23,059 bases of DNA from a virus. The notes under the pieces are model-generated. The model was not told where the DNA came from. It did not search any database and worked only from the letters and a program-made list of their open reading frames with translations. Below, piece after piece: positions 14,302-20,898 of the stretch. Location: IMG/VR virus record IMGVR_UViG_3300028595_000059, positions 1 through 23,059 of that record, one strand, 5' to 3'. A program made the position numbers and the translations under genes. Each line of letters starts with the position of its first letter. Positions within the stretch are counted from its first letter, which is position 1.

Positions 14302-14549
14302 AAGACCCCCGCTTCCTGCAACCTCTGAGTGATGTCTGCTTTCGATCCCCGGATTGCCAGCCCGTTCTCACGCGCCATATCCCGCAGATCCATCACGGTC
14401 ATCTCATCCGGCGTATCGTCTGAGATACCATGCACGACTTCCAAGTGCATGATCATCTCATCACGCCCCGGCGTTTCCTTCCTGCAATGAGCGCATTTGT
14501 ACCAGTTGATACCATGCGGTCTTTTCTGATTGATTGTATAGTGTCTCAT
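14298..14549 (-). CDS. C2H2 zinc finger plus SAP domain protein
   Basis: An 83-residue protein with two recognisable modules. Residues 19-40 are a C2H2 zinc finger (C19-AH-C22, x12, H35, x4, H40). Residues 50-83 form a SAP-type helix-hairpin (MTVMDLRDMARENGL, then GSKADITQRLQEAGVL), normally a DNA-binding fold. It is translationally coupled to the adaptor gene and surrounded by structural genes, so it may act in packaging, connector assembly or binding of genome ends rather than in regulation. SAP/LEM-like helices also occur in phage head-region proteins with no shown DNA role. The pairing of both modules is the notable feature. Confidence 0.7.
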   Translation of the reverse strand: MRHYTINQKRPHGINWYKCAHCRKETPGRDEMIMHLEVVHGISDDTPDEMTVMDLRDMARENGLAIRGSKADITQRLQEAGVL

Positions 14550-14552
14550 TTT

Positions 14553-15293
14553 CTAACCCACGTCATAGATCAAACCAAAACCGGCTTCGATTGCCAGCGA
14601 ACCCGCAGCAGGAGCCGCCTGCACCTCTATCTTGTACCCATGACCGAGATACGGTGGAACCCGTGAATCACAGCACAGCGGCCCGCTTGTCACGATAGAC
14701 CCGCGCTTGCAGACCCCGAATGTCGAATCACTCGCCGTCAGAATTGAGATTTGCGCAATATCCGTCAGGTCGCCAAGCAAACGAGCATCAGCACCCGTCA
14801 GCCACGCGCCATGAATGACCGCGCCCTCAGATGTGAAACTCGGCACGATCATCACTGCCATCTCTGACTTGTTTGCACCCGCCAGGATGTGAGCGATTGT
14901 AGTCGCGCCATGCTTGACGCTGATTGCGCCTGCATTCTTACCGCCAGACCCCGCAGTCAGCCCGGTGATCAGATAGACGAAAGAGAATTCGTTGGTGAGC
15001 GTCACGGCAGTTGTGCCGTCAAGCGTCGCCGTCTCTTTCACGATCTGCCCGCCTGTGCGCCCGTTGATAGTGGTATTAACCAGCCCTTCAACCTGTACCG
15101 TCCTCAGTCCAGTTCCAGCCGCCGCGTCAGCAGCATCACCGCTCACGATGGTTGTCGCGGCATTTGTCCCCACACTTGCCCAGGGGAAAACAGACCCGCT
15201 CGTCCATACGGTCTCAGTCGTTGTAACCGCCGAGTTGTATCCGTGCTTCTCGATGCCGTAGTCAGTTGACTTGATCAGTCTTGCTTTGTTCAT
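14553..15293 (-). CDS. Virion structural protein, probable capsid fibre or decoration
   Basis: About 246 residues from the ATG at 15293, chosen because AAGGAAGGA lies just upstream; the 15 extra in-frame codons cross the hairpin at 15312-15340 and lack a good start. The protein is beta-rich and small-residue-rich: VNTTINGRTGGQIVKE, LDGTTAVTLTNEFSFVYLI, ISVKHGATTIAHILAG. The N-terminal 16 residues are basic (MNKARLIKSTDYG) and the C-terminus is a hydrophobic strand. I recognise this style from capsid-associated proteins of environmental phages but not a named family. It follows the beta-helix gene in the capsid cluster. Confidence 0.45.
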   Translation of the reverse strand: MNKARLIKSTDYGIEKHGYNSAVTTTETVWTSGSVFPWASVGTNAATTIVSGDAADAAAGTGLRTVQVEGLVNTTINGRTGGQIVKETATLDGTTAVTLTNEFSFVYLITGLTAGSGGKNAGAISVKHGATTIAHILAGANKSEMAVMIVPSFTSEGAVIHGAWLTGADARLLGDLTDIAQISILTASDSTFGVCKRGSIVTSGPLCCDSRVPPYLGHGYKIEVQAAPAAGSLAIEAGFGLIYDVG

Positions 15294-15311
15294 CGTTGAT
15301 CCTTCCTTAAA

Positions 15312-15340
15312 GATTGCAGGGGGCCGAAACCCCCTCAATC
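15312..15340 (-). terminator. Terminator-like hairpin between two capsid-cluster genes
   Basis: On the minus strand GATTG-A-GGGGG pairs with CCCCC-TG-CAATC around the loop TTTCGG, right after the beta-helix stop codon. Only TTTAA follows, so termination is probably partial. It may set different levels of upstream capsid proteins and downstream connector proteins. Confidence 0.55.
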
Positions 15341-16300
15341 TTATTCAGCCATCTCAACCGCAACGCCACTCAGATCAGCACCAGTCACGGCGTTCATGTT
15401 GCCATAAACAACGCCCCGGTCATTCGCGTCAACCTTAGTCACACCGGTGAACATGCAATCTTTCACCAGCAGCTTACGGAATGAAGCATCAGCAATCACA
15501 GGCACCACAAAAGCGCTTGCCATTGCCGTACCGGAGTTATTGATGAAGATGCAGTTGTCGAACAGGTTGTCACTATCAAACCCTGTGCCATCCACAGCCT
15601 CAACAAATCCAGCGCCGTTATTACCCGCACGCATCCGGAATGTGCATTCACGGAATGTGTTACGGTGAGCGATGCTATCCAGTATTAACCCCATCATCCC
15701 GGTTGCAGCCGCAACGGTATCAACGCCGATTGTGCAGCGATAGAAGGTGTTTTCCTCAGCACCATCCAGTGAGAGCGACGCCCCGCCGTTGACAGCCTGC
15801 GTAGCATGACCGCCGCCTGCGAAGTGTACGTTCTCGAAGTAGTTGCGCCCGCCCGTCACCTCAACATTGATCAGTGAAGTAGCATCGTCAACACCCTGGA
15901 AGATGTAGAAGTTCTTAAAGATACAGCCGGACCCGCTCACAGTGAAGAACGGCGAAGCGCCTGTCAGTGTTGAGAGCTGGAAGATCCTCGCACGTTGTGC
16001 CGTGCAGGTCGGAGCCGCAACCCCGATCAGGTGCGTATAGCTGTTTGACCAGTCAATCGCTGCCGACTCGGTTACGCCTGAACCAGAAGCGAGATACATC
16101 ACCACGTCGTTGTTACCGTCAGTCGTGAGTGCGTAGGCACCTGAGATGGTCGCCTTTGCATGCTCGGGTGATAACCCGTCATTGCTGGCAGACCCATTCG
16201 CGGCATCCACGAAGAACACTTTTGAATTTTTGCTGAACGGAATACCGCCCATAAGTGGCATCCCCCCCAGACTATAAACCATATCCCCGAAGGTAGTCAT
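15341..16300 (-). CDS. Right-handed beta-helix protein encoded next to the major capsid gene
   Basis: A 319-residue protein with AGGAGG 6 nt before the ATG. After a short start, KVFFVDAANGSASNDGLSPEHAKATI is the usual opening of pectate-lyase-like parallel beta-helix proteins. Successive rungs follow: FKNFYIFQG, YFENVHFAGG, ENTFYRCTIG, RNTFRECTFRM, DNLFDNCIFIN and RKLLVKDCMFTG. The repeated N-x-F-x-x-C/V-x-F ladder is visible by eye. Such folds usually occur in tailspikes that cut polysaccharides, but no obvious catalytic Asp/Glu cluster stands out, and the gene is inside the head module, next to the capsid protein. A capsid fibre or surface-binding decoration is therefore likely. Confidence 0.7.
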   Translation of the reverse strand: MTTFGDMVYSLGGMPLMGGIPFSKNSKVFFVDAANGSASNDGLSPEHAKATISGAYALTTDGNNDVVMYLASGSGVTESAAIDWSNSYTHLIGVAAPTCTAQRARIFQLSTLTGASPFFTVSGSGCIFKNFYIFQGVDDATSLINVEVTGGRNYFENVHFAGGGHATQAVNGGASLSLDGAEENTFYRCTIGVDTVAAATGMMGLILDSIAHRNTFRECTFRMRAGNNGAGFVEAVDGTGFDSDNLFDNCIFINNSGTAMASAFVVPVIADASFRKLLVKDCMFTGVTKVDANDRGVVYGNMNAVTGADLSGVAVEMAE

Positions 16301-16311
16301 TTCATACCTCC

Positions 16312-17256
16312 TTATGCTGCCACTTCGTGACCGTATACCCAGCGTGCATCATCCCAGCCGAATGAGTAGCGCATGTATCCGCGATACTTCGCGACCAGTT
16401 GATAGTCACTGGCAGGATCAAGCGCGATCTCAGGCTGAACTCGCCAGAACCAGAGCAGGTGCATCGGCGCGGCCTGTGAGTCGATCATGAACCAGTTGTT
16501 TGCATCACTCAGATACGGGTCAACCACCACTCGAAGCTCCCGGCGTGACATGAACTTGAGCGCATTCGCGTCGTTGTTCGCAGTCCCCGGTCTGGCCATC
16601 GCATTGACGATCTCATACGCCGTACCCTGGAGGGCAGTCGGCACATAAAGTATGTCATAGATTGACGGAAGCGGGTTGCCGCGATCATCGTTGAGATCCT
16701 GCCCGGCGATCAGTGTGTTTTTAACTGCGTCGTATGACAGCGCAGACGCTCCCGCGTTGTCAAAGGTGGTTGAAGTATCCACCCTGTTGACGGGGTGTGA
16801 ATCGCTGCAAAGCGCAACGGCATCACCACCGACGTATGACGCGCTAAAAGCGTTGTTAAGCACGCTCGACATGTGATTCGCAACGGTTGTACCGAATGCG
16901 AACCCAAGCGTCTGAGCTTTCCTGCGGATCTGACCAGAGCGGTCATCGTCCCACAGTTTGCGCTCAATCGCCACGCCCTTTGCGTATTCTTTGTGAGTGA
17001 AGGTTGTCTCATAAAGCGGATTGAAGTCGTCATACTCAATCGCCCCTGGACGGCCTTCCGCGTCGGCGCTGTTGTATTCAGGAACCAGATCAAATGCTCC
17101 GATGCCCTGTGAATACTCAACGCTGGACGCTGAACTTTCGATACCGAAGAACGGCATCAGCGGCGACTGAACCGCCGCCATTTTCTCAGTCCATTCCTTA
17201 CGGATAATCGGAAGGATGAAACGAGGCCATTCTTTTGAATTCATTGGAGTACCCAT
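16312..17256 (-). CDS. Major capsid protein (HK97 fold, Mu gpT-like)
   Basis: A 314-residue protein with GGAGGG about 7 nt before the ATG. It starts WPRFILPIIRKEWTEKM, includes FTHKEYAKGVAIERKLWDDD, LCSDSHPVN, YDILYVPTALQGTAYEIV, and ends YRGYMRYSFGWDDARWVYGHE. The HP motif followed by a T/N-rich loop and the LYVPTALQG segment resemble Mu gpT-type major head subunits. Gene order (scaffold, small decoration-like protein, then this) and length agree. Mature shells of this class are icosahedral HK97-fold lattices. No prohead protease is visible in the window, so maturation may rely on scaffold exit. Confidence 0.8.
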   Translation of the reverse strand: MGTPMNSKEWPRFILPIIRKEWTEKMAAVQSPLMPFFGIESSASSVEYSQGIGAFDLVPEYNSADAEGRPGAIEYDDFNPLYETTFTHKEYAKGVAIERKLWDDDRSGQIRRKAQTLGFAFGTTVANHMSSVLNNAFSASYVGGDAVALCSDSHPVNRVDTSTTFDNAGASALSYDAVKNTLIAGQDLNDDRGNPLPSIYDILYVPTALQGTAYEIVNAMARPGTANNDANALKFMSRRELRVVVDPYLSDANNWFMIDSQAAPMHLLWFWRVQPEIALDPASDYQLVAKYRGYMRYSFGWDDARWVYGHEVAA

Positions 17257-17270
17257 TGTTTATCCCTCCC

Positions 17271-17717
17271 CTATGCTTCGATCATCGCGCCAGTGGTGAC
17301 AATGCAGTCAACCTCAGTCCCGGCGCTGTTATTGACACGAAGAACCGACAGACAGCCATCCGAGGTATCACCCACGTCAAGCGATCCATCTGAATTTGTG
17401 TCGATTGTTTTACCATTCAAACCAGCAAGTGAGCTGGCATCTGCATCGGCGGTTCCGCGAATGATCATCCCCGGCGCAATCACCCAGACCCGAACCGGAT
17501 CTGCGGCGGTTGCAGCACTTGAGATTTCCTCAGCCGCGATACCAATGATCTCGGCGCTTGAATCGCCCGCCTCATCGACCTGCCCGCTATTATTGACCAG
17601 AAGCGTACCAACCTTAGTCAAAAGGTTCGTAGTCGCTTCGAAGGTCTGAATAACCGGGACGCGGTCTCCGCCCCAAAGATCACCGACGAATTTCCAAGTA
17701 TAAGTTGGAGCAGCCAT
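17271..17717 (-). CDS. Capsid decoration-like protein
   Basis: A 148-residue protein with AGGAGG before the ATG. It begins MAAPTYTWKFVGDLWGGDRV and carries beta-rich, Ala/Ser/Gly-rich sequence (KVGTLLVNNSG, IIGIAAEEISSAATAADPVRVWVIAPGMIIRG) and a DTNSDGSLDVGD loop that looks like a calcium-binding D-x-N/D-x-D-G motif. Position between scaffold and major capsid gene fits a head decoration or stabilisation protein, as in many siphoviruses. Family assignment is by context and composition. Confidence 0.55.
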   Translation of the reverse strand: MAAPTYTWKFVGDLWGGDRVPVIQTFEATTNLLTKVGTLLVNNSGQVDEAGDSSAEIIGIAAEEISSAATAADPVRVWVIAPGMIIRGTADADASSLAGLNGKTIDTNSDGSLDVGDTSDGCLSVLRVNNSAGTEVDCIVTTGAMIEA

Positions 17718-17729
17718 ACTTAATCCTCC

Positions 17730-18293
17730 TTAGTAATTATGTTTAGCATATTCCTCCTCAGTCAGTCCGAACTTCTTTGCCATCGCTGATTCCTCTGCGG
17801 TGATGTCCGGCTTGCCCTCTGGAGGCTTCCCACCCTGCTTTCCCGCACCAGTTCCGGGCGGGGCAGGTTTTACCAGTAATTCCCTGTTTTCTGCGATGTA
17901 ATCCAGCCGGTCTTTGATTGATAGCTTTTCAGGTACGAGCTTTCGAGACTGTTCGGGCAACGCCTCAAGCTGGGCGGCGAGAAGTTTTTCAAGTGTGCCT
18001 TCCAACTCATCGGATTTGTTTGCCCTGATCTTTGCCTCCGCTAATTCAGCACGAAGCGTCTCGGTCAGTTCTTTATACTTTCCCTGTTCTTCGAGCTGTT
18101 GCTCGATGCGCAATTTCTGATCTGCCTCAATCTCGGCTAGCCTGGCTTCAAGTTCGTTCTTGCGATTGTTGATCTCATCAAATCTCGCCTTCGGGATCAT
18201 CGGGCTGTCGGTGTTTTTCGCCTCCGCAGGCGTTCCCTTCGAATCCCCATCCTGACCCATGCCAGTCTTTACATCATTTTCGTTCTCACCCAT
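17730..18293 (-). CDS. Head scaffolding protein
   Basis: About 187 residues. The ATG at 18293 is preceded by AAAGGA; a GTG one codon earlier is also possible. The protein is highly charged and helical with a long predicted coiled coil (ELEARLAEIEADQKL through LEKLLAAQLEAL). A low-complexity Gly/Pro linker (about 146-163) and a small C-terminal helix-turn-helix (EESAMAKKFGLTEEEYAKH) follow. The last part is the type that binds the capsid shell in GP20/DUF4355-like scaffolds. It lies just upstream of the capsid genes. It would be expelled from the procapsid before packaging. Confidence 0.75.
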   Translation of the reverse strand: MGENENDVKTGMGQDGDSKGTPAEAKNTDSPMIPKARFDEINNRKNELEARLAEIEADQKLRIEQQLEEQGKYKELTETLRAELAEAKIRANKSDELEGTLEKLLAAQLEALPEQSRKLVPEKLSIKDRLDYIAENRELLVKPAPPGTGAGKQGGKPPEGKPDITAEESAMAKKFGLTEEEYAKHNY

Positions 18294-18342
18294 CACTCAG
18301 TTCCTTTCGTGTTTAACGAGCAACGACTCGTGGATAAAATAA

Positions 18343-18373
18343 AAACGCCGCACCCATTCAGAGTACGGCGTTT
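18343..18373 (-). terminator. Intrinsic terminator between packaging and capsid transcripts
   Basis: AAACGCCG at 18373-18366 pairs perfectly with CGGCGTTT at 18350-18343 (8 bp, 15-nt loop) and is followed on the minus strand by TTATTTTATCC, a good U-rich tail. It lies in the 125-bp gap before the scaffold gene, and directly downstream of a predicted promoter. Confidence 0.65.
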
Positions 18374-18393
18374 CTTGCGAACTACCTGATATG

Positions 18394-18402
18394 ATTATAC
18401 CA
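18394..18402 (-). promoter_or_regulatory. Extended -10 promoter upstream of the scaffold gene
   Basis: The minus strand reads TGGTATAAT with no good -35 box at 17 bp. The predicted start near 18387 puts the terminator hairpin at about +15 to +45, so the site could act with it as an attenuated leader for the capsid genes. Confidence 0.4.
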
Positions 18403-18418
18403 CAAAACTTTTTCGGCG

Positions 18419-18577
18419 TTACGGTCTCCGGTCTTTGACCGCTTTCTTGCCCTCTTTGCGTAACGCTGCCGTCCGCATTTCCTTGTCGATGCCGATATAT
18501 TCCTCTATCTTATCGACCACCATGAGCAGCGCCTGCCGTATACCGACCCAAAGCGTAACGGTGTCCTTATCCATCAT
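18419..18577 (-). CDS. Small helical protein (52 residues)
   Basis: An ATG at 18577 forms a 4-nt ATGA overlap with the stop of the minor head gene and opens a 52-codon frame ending TAA. The product (MMDKDTVTLWVGIRQALLMV, then a VDKIEEYIGID segment and a strongly basic end, RKEGKKAVKDRRP) looks like an amphipathic helix with a basic tail. The overlap, its operon position and the clean stop before the promoter support it as a real gene. I recognise no family. It may bind DNA or the capsid interior. Confidence 0.55.
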   Translation of the reverse strand: MMDKDTVTLWVGIRQALLMVVDKIEEYIGIDKEMRTAALRKEGKKAVKDRRP

Positions 18578-20898
18578 GCCCCCTGATTTCTCGCGTAATA
18601 CTGCGAAGCCCCATCGCCCAACGCCTGCGTCATCGACTGCTCGATCACCTGATTACCGAATACCGAATCCTGATGCGTCCCTACGAACTCAGACAACGGC
18701 ACGCCAGACTGGTAGGCGTTATACTTCCCTGGCGACCTGCGAAATGATGCTTGCTGACGCTGACGATCCTCTGACAATCCAGCGAACCACTGCTCACCCG
18801 TCTGCTTGACTGGCGGATCACCGCCTTCGACCTGATAGACCGCAGAGCAACGCCCTCCGTAGTGATCATCGACGCGCTGATCCAGTTCCAACTCAGTCCC
18901 ATGAAGCGCAACGCAGGTGAGACAGTTATGAACAACTACCCCATTTGCAATATAAGTATTATCTTCATCTACTTCCAAATTATACACAAATGCGTTATAA
19001 TTACGCTTAGATATATTAGACGAGGTGATAATATGCGTGGTGAAACTATTACAATGCCCTGCAAGACTTGCGGGAAGGATGTTACTATCTTCAAATCCCA
19101 ACTTAAGGGAAGGACTGAGATCGCTTGTTCCAAGGCTTGTAACGCTATTTGGCAGAAGAGAAACAGAACCAAGTATATCTGTAAGCATTGCGGAAATGTA
19201 TTTGAGCTTCGTCCATCCGAAGTTAAAAAGAGAACTCAATTTGATTACTGTTCTATTGAGTGTAAATTGGAAGCGACCGGCGTTTATAAAACTTGTGTTG
19301 GTTGTGGTAAAACGTTTAGAGTTCCGCAATCCAACGCTCATCGGTACAACTACTGCAGTATTGAATGCAGAAACATCCACAGACCGCCGAACCGTCTGAT
19401 TTGCAAAAGGTGCGGGAAGGAATTTATTAACAGCTCCAAACATGCACGCCATTATTGTAGCGAGGAATGCCGTCGTCCACCGCTGATAAAAACCTGCTTG
19501 AACTGCGGTGAAGATTTTCGCGTTTGTCCCGGCCCACTTAGCAGGGATCAGATATTCTGTTGTGCCAGTTGCTATCATCAATATACTGGCGAGACCGAAC
19601 CAGAAAAGAATGTCAGGCTTTGCCTCGAGACCATTGAAGAACCTTTTGACAAGCAATCTAAAATTGACAGATATGCTGTCGATTTTTTCATTCCACGATT
19701 GAATCTTGCTCTTGAAGTCGATGGGGTTTATTGGCATTCCAAACGCCCAGGAGCCGACGCCAGAAAAACGAAGAGGCTCAACGACGCCGGTTATTTTGTC
19801 ATCCGCATTCCTGATACGCCATTTTATGGTGACGTCACTGGTGATATGGTTGAGATCGTGCGAACCGTTCTCAGTAAAGATAAAGACCTCATCGCCGGAG
19901 TCAATTCTTTCGGCGATTTCCCAATAACAATATCCCCCCCGCTTAATTAGAATTGGATGATCTGAAGTGCATTCCAATTCACCAAAAGAGCCAGATAATT
20001 TAACCATGTCTTTACTATACATGCGCTTTAGTATTTCGTTAACTTTGCGATACTGCCCCGTGTGAGTTAGTACATATTCACCAGCATCAATATCCTGAAT
20101 GTATTTGTCTCCATCAATAGTTTTTACAACTGTGTTTTCTGGAAAACAGGTTCGGCTATCCAGCGCCGCGATCCTGTACTTCTTAACGATGAACTGGTTG
20201 TTCGCCATCACCTGCGCAACCTCAGCCTCGCGGTATGCCGTCAGTTGCAGCGTCCGCATGAGATTGTCGCTGGCGTGTGTCGGTATGCCCTCAGTCAGCC
20301 TCCGCACATCCAGCGCAGTCGTGAGCGGGTTCTGGCGGTTGCGTATGCCGTTGATGATCGTATCTTCCAGCAGGTTAGCGTAGCCATCACCCCACCCAGA
20401 AAGCCTTTGTTGCCACGCATCAGACCGCACGTAATCCGTCGCAATCTGCAACGCCCGATCATCCAGCGTGACATAGTTCAGCCCGCCCCCGATGATTTCC
20501 TGCTCATAGTATTGCATCGCTGAGGGTGATACCGGGTTACGGTCAGCCCTCGCAAGCGCCGCAGCCAGCACGCCGAAGATGGAAGCCGTCACCGCAGGAA
20601 CGGCAATCTGCGCACCGCTCATCTGCACATCCTCATCAATCGACGCGAGGATCAGTTCCGTATTATCCATAACGTCACCGAATGCGCTGAAAACCGCAAG
20701 CAGTTCCGCGTTGTCAATCGTCAGCGGCTCACCCGCCTCATCAAGCGCTTCTACCTCATCCTGAAACGCCCTCAAAGCCCGTTGCATCCTGCCGTTCCGA
20801 GCATCAACCAGCGCCCGGATTTGCCTGAACGCCGAAGCCGTCACCTGCGCATAAGAGCGATCAAGCTCCTCGTTTGCATATCCCTGAATAGTTGGCAT
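18574..20898 (-). CDS. Mu F / SPP1 gp7-like minor head protein interrupted by an intein
   Basis: The 774-residue precursor consists of an N-extein (1-250), an intein (251-658) and a C-extein (659-774). Joining the exteins restores the DSRTC-x2-C-x3-HG motif and, further on, HYGGRCSAVY, the conserved cysteine/histidine block of the Mu F / SPP1 gp7 head-morphogenesis domain. The spliced protein would be 366 residues, a usual size. It is expected to sit near the portal inside the procapsid and help genome delivery or portal incorporation. Its gene follows portal and a small ORF with a 1-nt overlap (TGATG), the standard order. The insertion interrupts the most conserved motif, as is typical for homing elements. 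Confidence 0.85.
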   Translation of the reverse strand: MPTIQGYANEELDRSYAQVTASAFRQIRALVDARNGRMQRALRAFQDEVEALDEAGEPLTIDNAELLAVFSAFGDVMDNTELILASIDEDVQMSGAQIAVPAVTASIFGVLAAALARADRNPVSPSAMQYYEQEIIGGGLNYVTLDDRALQIATDYVRSDAWQQRLSGWGDGYANLLEDTIINGIRNRQNPLTTALDVRRLTEGIPTHASDNLMRTLQLTAYREAEVAQVMANNQFIVKKYRIAALDSRTCFPENTVVKTIDGDKYIQDIDAGEYVLTHTGQYRKVNEILKRMYSKDMVKLSGSFGELECTSDHPILIKRGGYCYWEIAERIDSGDEVFIFTENGSHDLNHITSDVTIKWRIRNADDKITGVVEPLRFSGVGSWAFGMPINPIDFKSKIQSWNEKIDSISVNFRLLVKRFFNGLEAKPDILFWFGLASILMIATGTTEYLIPAKWAGTNAKIFTAVQAGFYQRWTTAFLATIMACMFGAVNKFLPAPFANQTVRRSVDVSAFNTAVVVPMSVGLRNSKRFTTTNTSFINAGRFQFTLNRTVIKLSSLFNFGWTKLKYISAMLTDILGSVSLLPNSVTSLGTSDLSPSLKLGFEDSNILPASLAGHCNSFTTHIITSSNISKRNYNAFVYNLEVDEDNTYIANGVVVHNCLTCVALHGTELELDQRVDDHYGGRCSAVYQVEGGDPPVKQTGEQWFAGLSEDRQRQQASFRRSPGKYNAYQSGVPLSEFVGTHQDSVFGNQVIEQSMTQALGDGASQYYARNQGA
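18973..19001 (+). promoter_or_regulatory. Promoter for the antisense endonuclease gene
   Basis: A perfect TATAAT at 18996-19001 lies 17 bp after TTCCAA (18973-18978, weak -35 with 3/6 matches), about 30 bp before the nuclease start codon. The bases also encode part of the intein C-terminal region on the other strand (Asn-Tyr-Asn). Confidence 0.45.
19033..19950 (+). CDS. Homing endonuclease: five zinc modules plus Vsr-like (EDxHD-type) nuclease
   Basis: The only convincing plus-strand gene, 305 residues. The ATG at 19033 has GAGGTGA (19022-19028) just upstream; the frame stays open to 18862 but without a start signal. Residues 10-180 hold five repeats of C-x2-C-G...C-x3-C type (C10/C13/C32/C36; C50/C53/C73/C77; C88/C91/C108/C112; C124/C127/C142/C146; C155/C158/C176/C180), probably a DNA-reading array. 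Residues about 185-262 form a Vsr/DUF559-like core: RYAVDFFIPR (D217), LALEVDGVYWHS (E228, D230, H235) and RLNDAGYFVIRIP. Vsr-like EDxHD nucleases are known homing enzymes linked to split inteins and introns (Dassa et al. 2009; I-Bth0305I). It lies wholly inside the intein, in antisense, and probably cuts intein-less copies of the head gene. Confidence 0.85.
   Translation: MRGETITMPCKTCGKDVTIFKSQLKGRTEIACSKACNAIWQKRNRTKYICKHCGNVFELRPSEVKKRTQFDYCSIECKLEATGVYKTCVGCGKTFRVPQSNAHRYNYCSIECRNIHRPPNRLICKRCGKEFINSSKHARHYCSEECRRPPLIKTCLNCGEDFRVCPGPLSRDQIFCCASCYHQYTGETEPEKNVRLCLETIEEPFDKQSKIDRYAVDFFIPRLNLALEVDGVYWHSKRPGADARKTKRLNDAGYFVIRIPDTPFYGDVTGDMVEIVRTVLSKDKDLIAGVNSFGDFPITISPPLN

Larger units (their letters stand above)
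18925..20148 (-). other. Intein with antisense-encoded endonuclease in its linker
   Basis: A 408-residue intein (precursor residues 251-658). Block A is C251-FPENTVVKTIDG. Block B has TSDHPIL with H314. Blocks F and G read NAFVYNLEVDEDNTYIANG and VVVHN, ending His657-Asn658 before Cys659, so all residues for standard class 1 splicing are present (Cys1, TxxH, HN, Cys+1). Residues 317-622, where an endonuclease domain would lie, have no LAGLIDADG or HNH signature. They are exactly the reverse complement of the plus-strand nuclease gene at 19033-19950 yet remain an open frame. Splicing domains alone amount to about 130-140 residues, a mini-intein size. Whether splicing tolerates this 300-residue insert is inferred from the preserved frame. 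Confidence 0.88.

Noticed and set aside
18862-19032. N-terminal extension of the antisense nuclease frame
   Set aside because: No start signal upstream, and the extension is opposite the intein C-terminus and extein. GAGGTGA before 19033 and the predicted promoter inside the extension favour the shorter protein.
20149-20898. Second intein or intron in the portal, terminase or capsid genes
   Set aside because: These proteins read continuously with normal lengths and no Cys/Ser...HN-Cys/Ser/Thr junctions.
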